Source: Salinibacterium sp. M195 (GTDB taxonomy: Bacteria; Actinomycetota; Actinomycetes; Actinomycetales; Microbacteriaceae). Taken from it: a DNA stretch of 64,000 bases. A model generated the notes under the pieces. It saw nothing but the letters and a program-made list of their open reading frames with translations, ran no database searches and was not told the DNA's origin. Shown piece after piece: positions 1-8,035 of the stretch. Both the position numbers and the translations under genes were made by a program. The stretch covers positions 2,971,658-3,035,657 of the forward strand of contig NZ_CP040814.1 in the NCBI RefSeq assembly GCF_019443965.1. The letters run 5' to 3'. Numbering within the stretch: the stretch's first letter is position 1; the number at the start of each line of letters is the position of its first letter.

Positions 1-173
1 ATAATGCGCGCGTCATGATCAAAGATGATCGAGCGCGAGCTCGTCGTTCCTTGGTCAATTGACAGTATGTATTTTGTCATTTGCGGCGTATCTCCATTGA
101 TCGTCTGTGGCGCTAATCGTCGGTAGAGCGTTCGGGTTTTGTGCGCTTATCGGCACGGGCGATGCGGTTGGTG
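1..173. other. Intergenic edge, no gene seen
   Basis: No coding region with a plausible start and codon use is visible here. The stretch lies downstream of glpD. It contains a TTGACA hexamer at 59-64 with no convincing -10 box at 16-18 bp, and short GATC-rich inverted repeats at 15-35. I cannot assign a function to it. Confidence 0.4.
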
Positions 174-1946
174 CTAGTGAGCTTCGTGAGTCGCGGGCAG
201 TGCGAGCGGCACAATCTGGGGGGCTGCTTCGCGCACCTCTGACGCGGCTTCGTCGTCACGAGTGAGCGACGCCGCGTGAACGGCATCCGCCATCTGGTCA
301 TAGACGGCAACTTCGTGAGCCGTGGTCTGTTCATCCCATCCGAGCAGGGTCGCCGCGATCTCGGCGACTTCGGGAACTGCAGCGCGTGCTTCGTTCACGT
401 ACTCGTAGTTCATGCGCGTGCGGCGCAGCATGAGGTCTTCGAGGTGCAAAGCACCTTCGTGGGTGATCGCATAGACGATCTCGGCCCGGAGGTAGGCAGC
501 GGCGTGCGTCAACGGCTGCGACGTTGCCGGATCGGCATCTGCAATTGCCGCGATCTCAGAGATATTAGCCCCGTAGCGGTGCAGTAGGTGATCAACCATC
601 TGCTCGCTCCAACCGAACCGCGTGCTGAGTGCCCGCGTGCTCTCGCGCGCCGCGTCGAGACCGTCAGCACCAAGCAGCGCAATGGATGACGTGGTCGAGG
701 GGTTCGCCTTGGCGGCGTCTTTGCCGAGAGCGAAGTCAACCGCATCCTTCGCCATGACGCGGTAGGTGGTGAACTTTCCCCCGGCGATGACCGTGAGGCC
801 AGGGATCGGCGAAGCAACGGTGTGCTCACGCGAAACTTTCGCGGAGTTGGTGCCCTCCATCGTCCCGGGCTGTAGCAGCGGGCGAAGTCCGGCCCACGTG
901 CCGATAACGTCTGAGCGATCGATGGGGTTCGCCAGGACTGCGTTGGCTTCGGCGATGACGTAGTCAATGTCATCCGCTGTCGCTGCGGGGTTGAGAAGGT
1001 TTTCTTTCCACGGGGTATCAGTGGTGCCGATGACCCAGTAGCGCGACCACGGGATGACGAAGAGCACGCTCTTCGACGTCTGAAGTATCAGGCCAGCTTC
1101 TCCTGAGATGCGCTCACGCGGAACCACAATGTGGATGCCTTTGGAAGCAAGAACTTCCAGTCCTCCGCTGCCGTGAGCCAGCGCCTGAGTGTCACCGGTC
1201 CACACACCGGTGGAGTTGATGACGGCCTTGGCGCGAACGGGAAAAGTGTTGCCGGTTTCGAGATCGACGAGCACTGCACCGTTGACGGCTCCGCTTTCGT
1301 TTTTCGTGATCTCGACCACTTGGGTGCGGCTGGCAGCCTTCGCGCCGTGGGCGTGGGCGGTGCGAACAACGCTGACGACGTAGCGCGCATCATCGACGTT
1401 GGCGTCCCAGTATTCGATCGCACCGACGGCGGCGTCGTGGGCGAGGCCAGGAAAGCGGGCGGCAAGCTTCTTGCGTGACAGGTGGCGGTGCCATGGAACG
1501 CTGCGCTTGCCTTTGGCATTCTTCGTCGCCACGACGGCGAGGAAGTCGTAAAGCGCGATCCCCGCGCCAACGAATGCACGCTCCCACACGTGGTGGCGCA
1601 GCGGGTACAGGAATGGCAGCGGCCGAACGAGATGGGGAGCAACGGTGTTAAGCAGCAGATCACGCTCAGTGAGAGCTTCGTGCACGAGTTTGAAATCGAG
1701 CATCTGCAGGTAACGCAGTCCGCCGTGGATGAGTTTGCTGGCGCGGCTTGAGGATCCCGCGGCCCAGTCTTGGGCCTCAACAACGACGGTGTCCAGATCG
1801 CGCGTTGCGGCATCCAGAGCAATTCCGGCGCCGGTGATTCCTCCGCCGATGACTAATACGTCTAGCTCACGACCCGGCGTTGCGCTGTCGACGAGACGCT
1901 GAATGGCGCTGTCGCGGGATGCTCGTGTGAGGGACTGATCAGTCAT
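174..1946 (-). CDS. glpD: Glycerol-3-phosphate dehydrogenase (FAD-dependent)
   Basis: This is a 590-aa GlpD, which oxidises sn-glycerol-3-phosphate to dihydroxyacetone phosphate and passes electrons to the quinone pool at the inner face of the membrane. The N-terminal FAD-binding Rossmann motif VIGGGITGAGIALDA is followed by the GlpD signature SSRASKLIHGGLRYL. The C-terminal third carries the helical domain typical of the family. I chose the ATG at 1946 (MTDQSLTR), about 30 residues before the FAD motif; the open frame runs back to 2093, but the extra residues look non-coding and cover the palindrome at 1993-2013. The gene is divergent from a SorC-type regulator, which is its likely controller. 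Confidence 0.93.
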   Translation of the reverse strand: MTDQSLTRASRDSAIQRLVDSATPGRELDVLVIGGGITGAGIALDAATRDLDTVVVEAQDWAAGSSSRASKLIHGGLRYLQMLDFKLVHEALTERDLLLNTVAPHLVRPLPFLYPLRHHVWERAFVGAGIALYDFLAVVATKNAKGKRSVPWHRHLSRKKLAARFPGLAHDAAVGAIEYWDANVDDARYVVSVVRTAHAHGAKAASRTQVVEITKNESGAVNGAVLVDLETGNTFPVRAKAVINSTGVWTGDTQALAHGSGGLEVLASKGIHIVVPRERISGEAGLILQTSKSVLFVIPWSRYWVIGTTDTPWKENLLNPAATADDIDYVIAEANAVLANPIDRSDVIGTWAGLRPLLQPGTMEGTNSAKVSREHTVASPIPGLTVIAGGKFTTYRVMAKDAVDFALGKDAAKANPSTTSSIALLGADGLDAARESTRALSTRFGWSEQMVDHLLHRYGANISEIAAIADADPATSQPLTHAAAYLRAEIVYAITHEGALHLEDLMLRRTRMNYEYVNEARAAVPEVAEIAATLLGWDEQTTAHEVAVYDQMADAVHAASLTRDDEAASEVREAAPQIVPLALPATHEAH

Positions 1947-1992
1947 GAAAGGTGAGGTTCTTTCTGGTGGCGGGTACTGCGAGTAACGGCTG

Positions 1993-2013
1993 TGAATCAT
2001 CTGAGATGTTTCA
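1993..2013. promoter_or_regulatory. Operator-like 21-bp palindrome, glpD / SorC-type regulator
   Basis: The arms TGAATCATCT and AGATGTTTCA flank a single G, and 9 of 10 positions are complementary. The site is centred between the divergent starts at 1946 and 2095. TGAA...TTCA ends are common in SorC/DeoR-family operators (family knowledge). That the neighbouring regulator binds here is inference. Confidence 0.6.
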
Positions 2014-2094
2014 TCGCTCAGCAGCGTATTACGTCGAGTAGGGCCAATGACAAACCGAGCAGAACATCTGCACGAACGTGCAAGGATGGTCACT

Positions 2095-3132
2095 ATGGAA
2101 CGCGAAGAGGCAATGCTGTCTGCATCATCGATGTACTACCTGCAAGACATCAAGATGGACACCATCGCCAACCACCTGCATATGTCCCGCTCGAGCGTGT
2201 CTCGATTGCTTCGGGATGCCCGCGAGAGTGGTCTCGTAGAAATCACGCTGCGCCCCACCCCCACGCGCGGTCCAGGCCTAGGCAAAAAGATCGAAGCCTG
2301 CTTCGGCGTCGAGACCCACGTCGTGCCCGTCGCTGACCTCGCCGACGAGGCTGAACGGCTCGATCAGGTAGCCCGCGCCACCGCCAAAATCGTGACCGGA
2401 TGGTTTGACTCCGACATGATCATGGGAGTTGCGTGGGGCACGACTTTGGCGGCAATTTCCAAGTATTTGGGCAAGAAACCCACCAGAGGAAGCGCTATCG
2501 TGCAGCTCAACGGAGCGGCAAATGTTCGCACTTCTGGAGTGGAATATGCGGGCAACCTCATCGCCAATTTTGGTGACGCCTTTGATGCTCAAGTGCACCT
2601 TTTTCCCGTGCCAGCCTTCTTCGATTATGCGGAGACACGCAATGCAATGTGGTCGGAGCGATCGATTGTGCGCGTGCTGGAATATCAGCGCCGAGCAGAC
2701 ATTGCGCTCTTCTCAATCGGCGCGATTGCCGGCGAAGTGCCGAGCCATGTTTACTCCGCTGGCTACCTCGAGGCCGGAGACGTCGAAACCCTCGATAGCG
2801 AAGGCATCGTTGGTGACGTGTGCACGATCTTTTTGCGCGAAGACGGCACCTACGAAGACCTCTCGATGAACGCACGTGCAACCGGGCCCACCCCTGCCGA
2901 GCTGCGCACGATCCCCCGTCGAATCTGCGGTGTCGCCGGCGATAACAAGGTCGTTCCGCTTCTGGCAGCGCTGCGCGCCGGCGTAATCACTGACCTCGTG
3001 ATCGATGAACAGACGGCAACAAAGCTCGTCGAGCACGTATTAGCGCTCAAGGGTAGTGCTGCCTCCGCGAGCGAGATCGCTTTCCAGTCTGGGGAGGGCG
3101 ACGCCGTGCCCGCAGCGTCGACGCCTAGTTGA
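2095..3132 (+). CDS. SorC/DeoR-type sugar-binding transcriptional regulator
   Basis: This 345-aa protein has an N-terminal helix-turn-helix (TIANHLHMSRSSVSRLLRDAR, split around residues 20-40) and a C-terminal SorC-type effector domain including GVAWGTTLAA and the late segment GDNKVVPLLAAL. Such proteins bind phosphorylated sugars and change DNA affinity. The start at 2095 is preferred because AAGGA lies 8 nt upstream (2082-2086) and the resulting N-terminus matches the family; an upstream ATG at 2047 is possible. Divergence from glpD suggests control of glycerol-phosphate use, but the effector is unknown. Its last 8 bases overlap the 3' end of the convergent lpdA-like gene. Confidence 0.82.
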   Translation: MEREEAMLSASSMYYLQDIKMDTIANHLHMSRSSVSRLLRDARESGLVEITLRPTPTRGPGLGKKIEACFGVETHVVPVADLADEAERLDQVARATAKIVTGWFDSDMIMGVAWGTTLAAISKYLGKKPTRGSAIVQLNGAANVRTSGVEYAGNLIANFGDAFDAQVHLFPVPAFFDYAETRNAMWSERSIVRVLEYQRRADIALFSIGAIAGEVPSHVYSAGYLEAGDVETLDSEGIVGDVCTIFLREDGTYEDLSMNARATGPTPAELRTIPRRICGVAGDNKVVPLLAALRAGVITDLVIDEQTATKLVEHVLALKGSAASASEIAFQSGEGDAVPAASTPS

Positions 3133-4561
3133 CGATGTGCATCGCGCGGGCGGCATCCGTAATGCTGCCCGTCAGTGACGGGTACACCGAGAAGGCACGA
3201 GCGATTTGGTCGACGGTGAGACGGTGCTCAACTCCCAACGCAACAGACATAATGAGCTCTGAGGCATTCGGAGCGACAATGACGCCACCAATCAGCGTTC
3301 CCGAGCCGGTGCGCGCGAACAACTTGACGAAGCCGTCTTTGATTCCCATCATCTTGGCGCGCGGGTTCGATGCGAGGGGCAGTTTGTAGATAACTCCCTG
3401 AGCGAGACCATCTTCGATCTGCTTCTGTGACCAGCCGACTGTGGCGATCTCAGGTTGCGTAAAGATGTTGGATGCCACGTTGCGCAGTTCGATCGGCGTG
3501 ACGCCGTCGCCCATAGCGTGGAATACCGCGGTGCGGCCTTGCATGGCGGCCACCGAGGCGAGGGGGAAGAAGTCGGAGCAGTCACCGGCAGCGTAGATCG
3601 ACGGCATCGAGGTGCGGGCGACGCGGTTGACCCGAATGTGGCCAGAGTCAGTCAGCTGCACACCAGCCTCTTCGAGGCCGAGCCCCTCAGTATTGGGCAG
3701 CGATCCGACCGCCATGAGGCAGTGGCTGCCTTCGACGGTGCTGCCATCCTGCAGCGTCGCAACGACACCATTCTTCGTGGTCGTTACGGATTCCGCGCGT
3801 GACTTCGAGAGCACAGTCATACCGTTGCGCTTAAAGACATCTTCGATGACGCGAGACGCATCTTCGTCCTCGCCAGGCAACACTCGATCGCGCGAAGAAA
3901 TTAGCGTGACTTTGGCACCGAGCGCGGAGTACGCCGAAGCAAACTCTGCACCCGTAACACCCGAACCGACAACGATGAGGTGTTCTGGGGTTTCGTCGAG
4001 AGTGTAGAGCTGAGTCCACGTGAGGATGCGCTTGCCATCCGGCATTGCGGAATCGAGCACTCGCGGGCGGGCGCCGACCGACACGATCACCGTATCCGCA
4101 TCCACTTCATCGAAGTCTGTTCTGGTTTTTCCCTTGCCAGCAGAAACGACGAGTCGTTGGGGGCCATCGAGGCGACCCTCACCCTGGATGATTCGCACGC
4201 CAGCCTTGATGAGTTGCGATTTCATGTCATCGGACTGCTGCTGGGCGAGACGCATAAGGCGAGTATTGACGGCAGCGAGGTTGACGGTGATCTCGGGACG
4301 AACGACGCGACCAGAGTCTCCCCGCGAGTAGAACTGCACACCAAGATCGGCGGCGTCGCGAATCGCATTTGTTGCCTCGGCGGTCGCGATGAGTGTCTTT
4401 GACGGCACTACGTCGGTGAGCACGGCAGAGCCGCCAACACCGGCACGTTCAACGAGCGTGACCTCCGCGCCAAGTTGCGCACCCGCTAGGGCTGCTTCGT
4501 AGCCACCGGGGCCACCACCGAGTATTGCAATTCGTTGGGTGCGCTCGAACTCATAGGCCAT
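3125..4561 (-). CDS. lpdA: LpdA-type NAD(P)H-quinone reductase (flavoprotein disulfide reductase family)
   Basis: This 478-aa flavoprotein has the FAD motif ILGGGPGGYEAA near residue 14, a second Rossmann motif VVGSGVTGAEFASAY near residue 200, and the family's dimerisation domain at the C-terminus. The position where lipoamide dehydrogenases have CxxxxC reads VGGSAVLTDVVPSK, so the redox-active disulfide is absent. This matches the mycobacterial LpdA (Rv3303c) group of NAD(P)H-quinone dehydrogenases rather than true dihydrolipoamide dehydrogenase. It is monocistronic and convergent with the SorC-type gene, with an 8-bp overlap. Confidence 0.85.
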   Translation of the reverse strand: MAYEFERTQRIAILGGGPGGYEAALAGAQLGAEVTLVERAGVGGSAVLTDVVPSKTLIATAEATNAIRDAADLGVQFYSRGDSGRVVRPEITVNLAAVNTRLMRLAQQQSDDMKSQLIKAGVRIIQGEGRLDGPQRLVVSAGKGKTRTDFDEVDADTVIVSVGARPRVLDSAMPDGKRILTWTQLYTLDETPEHLIVVGSGVTGAEFASAYSALGAKVTLISSRDRVLPGEDEDASRVIEDVFKRNGMTVLSKSRAESVTTTKNGVVATLQDGSTVEGSHCLMAVGSLPNTEGLGLEEAGVQLTDSGHIRVNRVARTSMPSIYAAGDCSDFFPLASVAAMQGRTAVFHAMGDGVTPIELRNVASNIFTQPEIATVGWSQKQIEDGLAQGVIYKLPLASNPRAKMMGIKDGFVKLFARTGSGTLIGGVIVAPNASELIMSVALGVEHRLTVDQIARAFSVYPSLTGSITDAARAMHIVN

Positions 4562-4723
4562 ACGCTAATTGTCTCGCTCTTCTGCTCTAGCGACAAACCA
4601 CGCCGACATCGGCGCACGCTAAACCGCTGCGGCGGGTTCTCAAGCGGTTATTTACCCGCGCGGCGCGCGAAGAAGTGCTCACATTCGCACAGAACACAAG
4701 GCTCTGTCGCAGTCGTCACCGTT

Positions 4724-4736
4724 TAGAGTGGATGCC
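4724..4736 (+). promoter_or_regulatory. Leaderless-type -10 box for purine nucleoside phosphorylase
   Basis: TAGAGT at 4724-4729 fits TAnnnT and ends 7 nt before the ATG at 4737. This is the geometry of actinobacterial leaderless transcripts. No clear -35 box is present and no good ribosome binding site precedes the ATG. Confidence 0.5.
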
Positions 4737-5573
4737 ATGTCACAGTCGCCAACCACAAACCCCCTCGATGACCCCACCGCAGACCCGTTTGCGGTGGCGA
4801 AAGACGCCGCTGCAGCAATCGCAGCCGCGACAGGAGTCGAGAAGCACGACATTGCCCTCACGCTCGGCAGCGGATGGGGAAAAGCCGCCGATCTGCTCGG
4901 CGAGACCACCGCGACGATTCCGGCCTCCGACATCCCCGGATTCTCCAAGCCCGCCCTCGAAGGGCACGTCGGCACCCTCCGCTCAATCTTGCTGCCGAGC
5001 GGCAAACGCGCCCTCATCATCGGTGCCCGCACCCACTACTACGAGAACCACGGCGTACGTCGCGTTGTCCACTCCGTGCGCACCGCCGCCGCCACCGGCG
5101 CCACAACCATGATCCTCACCAACGGTGCCGGCGGTATCAAAGAGACCTGGAAGCCCGGAACCCCCGTGCTGATCAGCGACCACCTCAACCTCACCGCCGA
5201 TTCCCCACTTGAGGGTGCGACGTTCATTGACCTCACCGACCTCTACAGCAAGCGCCTGCGTGAGATCGCGAAGTCGATCGATTCCAGCCTCGATGAGGGC
5301 GTGTACACGCAGTTCCGCGGCCCCCACTATGAGACGCCAGCCGAAGTCCAGATGGCCAAGACAATGGGCGGCCATATCGTCGGTATGTCCACCGCCCTCG
5401 AGGCGATCGCTGCGCGTGAAGCGGGCATGGAAATCTTGGGAATGTCGCTCATCACGAACTTGGCTGCCGGCATCCAGTCCACTCCCCTCAGTCACGAAGA
5501 AGTCATTCAGGCTGGCAAGGATGCCGAAGTCCAGATCAGTGGCCTCCTTGCCCAGATTGTGAACGCACTATGA
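4737..5573 (+). CDS. punA: Purine-nucleoside phosphorylase (trimeric type)
   Basis: This 278-aa enzyme should split inosine and guanosine with phosphate into base and ribose-1-phosphate in the cytoplasm. Visible motifs of the trimeric PNP family are LTLGSGWG (phosphate loop), the ARTHYYE segment, NGAGGI, QFRGPHYETPAEV (purine and ribose site) and GMSTALEA. The start is ATG 4737, with GTG 4728 as an alternative three codons upstream. Its stop overlaps the following phospho-sugar mutase by 4 bp (ATGA), so the pair is probably translationally coupled: the product ribose-1-phosphate is the substrate expected for the neighbour. Confidence 0.92.
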   Translation: MSQSPTTNPLDDPTADPFAVAKDAAAAIAAATGVEKHDIALTLGSGWGKAADLLGETTATIPASDIPGFSKPALEGHVGTLRSILLPSGKRALIIGARTHYYENHGVRRVVHSVRTAAATGATTMILTNGAGGIKETWKPGTPVLISDHLNLTADSPLEGATFIDLTDLYSKRLREIAKSIDSSLDEGVYTQFRGPHYETPAEVQMAKTMGGHIVGMSTALEAIAAREAGMEILGMSLITNLAAGIQSTPLSHEEVIQAGKDAEVQISGLLAQIVNAL

Positions 5574-7237
5574 GCGTCGAAGAATTGACCACCGAAGAAC
5601 TCATCGCCGCCGCCAGCGCCTGGCTCGAGCAAGACCCCGACGCGGTCACCCATACCGAACTCGAAGCGCTAATCACGGATGCTACGAACGGTGACGAGAC
5701 GGCAATCGCCGGACTCCATCACCGCTTTGACACGCGGCTCGCGTTCGGCACTGCCGGGTTGCGCGGCGAATTGGGCGCCGGACCCAACCGCATGAACCGG
5801 GTTTTGGTCACTCAGGCGGCTGCAGGACTTGCCGCCTACCTGCTCACTCACGAGATCAGCCCGAGCATCGTGATCGGCTACGACGGCCGCATCAACTCTG
5901 AAGTTTTTGCTCGCGACACGGCAACCATCATGGCCGGGGCCGGTGTGCGCGCAATCCTTTTGCCGCGACTCCTCCCCACCCCTGTTCTCGCCTTCGCGGT
6001 ACGCCACCTCAACGTCAGCGCTGGCGTGATGGTCACGGCCAGCCACAACCCCGCAAACGACAATGGCTACAAGGTCTATCTGGGCGGCGATAACCACGGT
6101 TCCCAGATCGTGCCGCCCGCCGACGCCGATATCGCTCACGCGATCGATATCGTCGCCAAAGGGTCAATCGCCGAGCTGCCCCGCTCGACCGATTTCGTCA
6201 CCACCGATGACGGTGTTGTTGACGAGTACATCTCTCGCACAGCGGCCCTCGTCGGCCCCGCCACCGACATCGTCTATACCTACACCGCCATGCACGGCGT
6301 GGGCTGGGAGACCAGCAATGCGGTCTACGCCAAGGCCGGCTTCGCTCCTCCCGCGCTGGTCGAGGAACAGGCTCACCCCGACGCAGCGTTCCCCACAGTC
6401 GCGTTCCCGAACCCTGAAGAGCCCGGCGCCATGGATCTCAGCTTCGCGAAAGCACGTGAAGTGGCAGCTGATGTTGCTATCGCCCACGACCCCGACGCTG
6501 ACCGTCTTGCCGTTGCCGTTCCGGCCCGCGATGGCGAATGGCATCGGCTGAGCGGCAACGAAGTGGGAATGCTGTTGGGCTGGCGTGCTGCCGAACGGGC
6601 CAACGGTTCCGGAGTGCTCGCGGCATCCATCGTTTCCTCACCGGCACTGCGTGCGATCGCTGCCGACTATGGCCTGGACTACCAAGACACCCTGACCGGC
6701 TTCAAATGGATCTCCCGGATTGACGGCCTCACCTACGGCTACGAAGAAGCCCTCGGCTACCTCGTTGACCCCGATAAGGTGCGCGATAAGGACGGCATTT
6801 CGGCGTCGGTCGATTTTCTCTCTCTCGCTGCCGAGTTGAAGGCAGAGGGCAAGACTGTGCTCGATCACCTCGATGACTTCACCGCGCGCTTTGGAGCCTT
6901 CGCCTCCCGACAGGTGTCAATGCGCTTCGAGAAGATCTCCGAGATCGGCGAGACAATGACTCGACTTCGCGCTGCGGCTCCCACCGTGGTCGGCGGTCTC
7001 ACCATTGCGTCATTCGATGATTTCGAAACCGGTGTTGACGGCTTCGCCCCGAGCAACATCATCCGCTTGCAGTTTGAGGGCGGCGCCCGCGTGATCGTGC
7101 GCCCCAGCGGCACCGAGCCCAAGCTGAAGTTCTATGTGGATGCCTCAAGCACGGCGGGCGATGGCGCCGAGCGGAAGGCCGCTGCCGAGGCCGTCGCCAC
7201 TCAGCTAGAGACGGGAATGCGCGAGCTGCTCGTCTAG
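5570..7237 (+). CDS. Phospho-sugar mutase (phosphopentomutase/phosphoglucomutase-like)
   Basis: This 555-aa alpha-D-phosphohexomutase-family protein has the order of elements expected: FGTAGLRGELG near residue 60, the phosphoserine loop TASHNPANDNGYK (serine phosphorylated in the cycle), the metal-binding DPDADR, a sugar-binding GYEEALGY and the C-terminal phosphate-binding RPSGTEPK. The operon with PNP suggests it acts on ribose-1-phosphate and deoxyribose-1-phosphate, as some PgmB/PGM2-like proteins do; glucose-1-phosphate or mannose-6-phosphate use is not excluded. It overlaps the PNP stop by 4 bp and ends just before a strong hairpin. Confidence 0.88.
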   Translation: MSVEELTTEELIAAASAWLEQDPDAVTHTELEALITDATNGDETAIAGLHHRFDTRLAFGTAGLRGELGAGPNRMNRVLVTQAAAGLAAYLLTHEISPSIVIGYDGRINSEVFARDTATIMAGAGVRAILLPRLLPTPVLAFAVRHLNVSAGVMVTASHNPANDNGYKVYLGGDNHGSQIVPPADADIAHAIDIVAKGSIAELPRSTDFVTTDDGVVDEYISRTAALVGPATDIVYTYTAMHGVGWETSNAVYAKAGFAPPALVEEQAHPDAAFPTVAFPNPEEPGAMDLSFAKAREVAADVAIAHDPDADRLAVAVPARDGEWHRLSGNEVGMLLGWRAAERANGSGVLAASIVSSPALRAIAADYGLDYQDTLTGFKWISRIDGLTYGYEEALGYLVDPDKVRDKDGISASVDFLSLAAELKAEGKTVLDHLDDFTARFGAFASRQVSMRFEKISEIGETMTRLRAAAPTVVGGLTIASFDDFETGVDGFAPSNIIRLQFEGGARVIVRPSGTEPKLKFYVDASSTAGDGAERKAAAEAVATQLETGMRELLV

Positions 7238-7244
7238 GCAGAGT

Positions 7245-7282
7245 GCGTGCGCTGGCGAGCGAGTGCGCACGCCAGCGCACGC
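7245..7282. terminator. Bidirectional hairpin between convergent genes
   Basis: GCGTGCGCTGGCG at 7245-7257 and CGCCAGCGCACGC at 7270-7282 form a perfect 13-bp stem with a 12-nt loop. It sits in the 77-bp gap between the convergent mutase and PTS IIB genes. There is no U-tract, as is usual in high-GC actinobacteria. Confidence 0.7.
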
Positions 7283-7314
7283 GCAACCGAACGAACGCGG
7301 AGGGCGTTCTGGGC

Positions 7315-7587
7315 TTAGCCCAGAGCGTCCTCTAGTTTTTGTTTCAGTTCCGAAGTGTCGAAAAGGTTGATGATGACAATGACATCGGCATTCGTTTTAC
7401 CGATCGCGTCAACGAATTCTTGAGTCGTCAGAATGATCTGGGCATCGGCGGCGACAACACGCACGGTGCTCACATCGGCGGCAACAACAGTCGCTTCGAG
7501 GTCAAGTGCCCGAAGCGCGCGCTCGGCATTCACTTTGAGCACTCCGGAGCTGCCGATGCCGGCGCCGCAAATTGTCACGATCTTCAT
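7315..7587 (-). CDS. PTS sugar transporter subunit IIB (ascorbate/galactitol-like)
   Basis: This 90-aa protein starts MKIVTICGAGIGSSG, the P-loop of the IIB family in which Cys7 is the residue phosphorylated by IIA. The short length and fold pattern fit the lactose/ascorbate-type IIB. It is the last gene of the add-IIA-IIB unit and overlaps IIA by 4 bp. No IIC membrane subunit follows: the next 77 bp hold a terminator and then a convergent gene. The protein looks intact, so it either serves a IIC coded elsewhere or has a regulatory role. Confidence 0.85.
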   Translation of the reverse strand: MKIVTICGAGIGSSGVLKVNAERALRALDLEATVVAADVSTVRVVAADAQIILTTQEFVDAIGKTNADVIVIINLFDTSELKQKLEDALG

Positions 7588-8033
7588 GACGGTGTAACCC
7601 CCATAATTCGTTGCACTTCTGCCGCCGTCGTTGCGGCAGCGAGATCGTCAATTGCCGTTGAGTCGTTGAAAATATTAGCGACAGCAGCGACGGCCGCGAG
7701 GTGCGGTCCCGCCTCGACAATTGCGAGGCCGAGAATGACCTTCACCGGATCGTTGTGGGCATGACCGAACCGTACGGGCTCGGTGAGCGTCACAACAGAC
7801 AACCCGTTGGCGATGACCTGCGGGCCCGGGCGCGCGTGTGCCAGGGCGAGCCCGGGCGCGATCACCACATAGGGTCCGTGGTCTTCGATCATCCGGATCA
7901 TTTCTGCGGCATAGCCTGCTTTGGCCGCACCAGAACGCACTAGTGCTTCACCAGAAAGATTTACAGCAGATCGCCAATCAGCGGCAAAAGCGCCAATGTC
8001 GATCGCTGACTCGGGAAGAGGAGGGAGCTGCAT
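7584..8033 (-). CDS. PTS sugar transporter subunit IIA (mannitol/fructose/ascorbate type)
   Basis: This 149-aa PTS EIIA type-2 domain carries the active-site histidine (His66) in APGLALAHARPG. The domain would accept phosphate from HPr and pass it to the IIB encoded next to it. It sits 2 bp after the adenosine deaminase stop and overlaps IIB by 4 bp, so the three genes form one transcription unit. The link with adenosine deaminase suggests a nucleoside or modified-sugar substrate, but nothing in the sequence proves this. Confidence 0.87.
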   Translation of the reverse strand: MQLPPLPESAIDIGAFAADWRSAVNLSGEALVRSGAAKAGYAAEMIRMIEDHGPYVVIAPGLALAHARPGPQVIANGLSVVTLTEPVRFGHAHNDPVKVILGLAIVEAGPHLAAVAAVANIFNDSTAIDDLAAATTAAEVQRIMGVTPS

Positions 8034-8035
8034 AA

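Noticed and set aside
59..87. TTGACA near the left edge as a promoter
   Set aside because: No -10 box is present at 16-18 bp, and no gene follows on the plus strand.
4622..4649. Inverted repeat AACCGC / GCGGTT upstream of PNP
   Set aside because: Six-base arms with a 16-nt gap are expected by chance in GC-rich DNA, and it has no clear place relative to either promoter.
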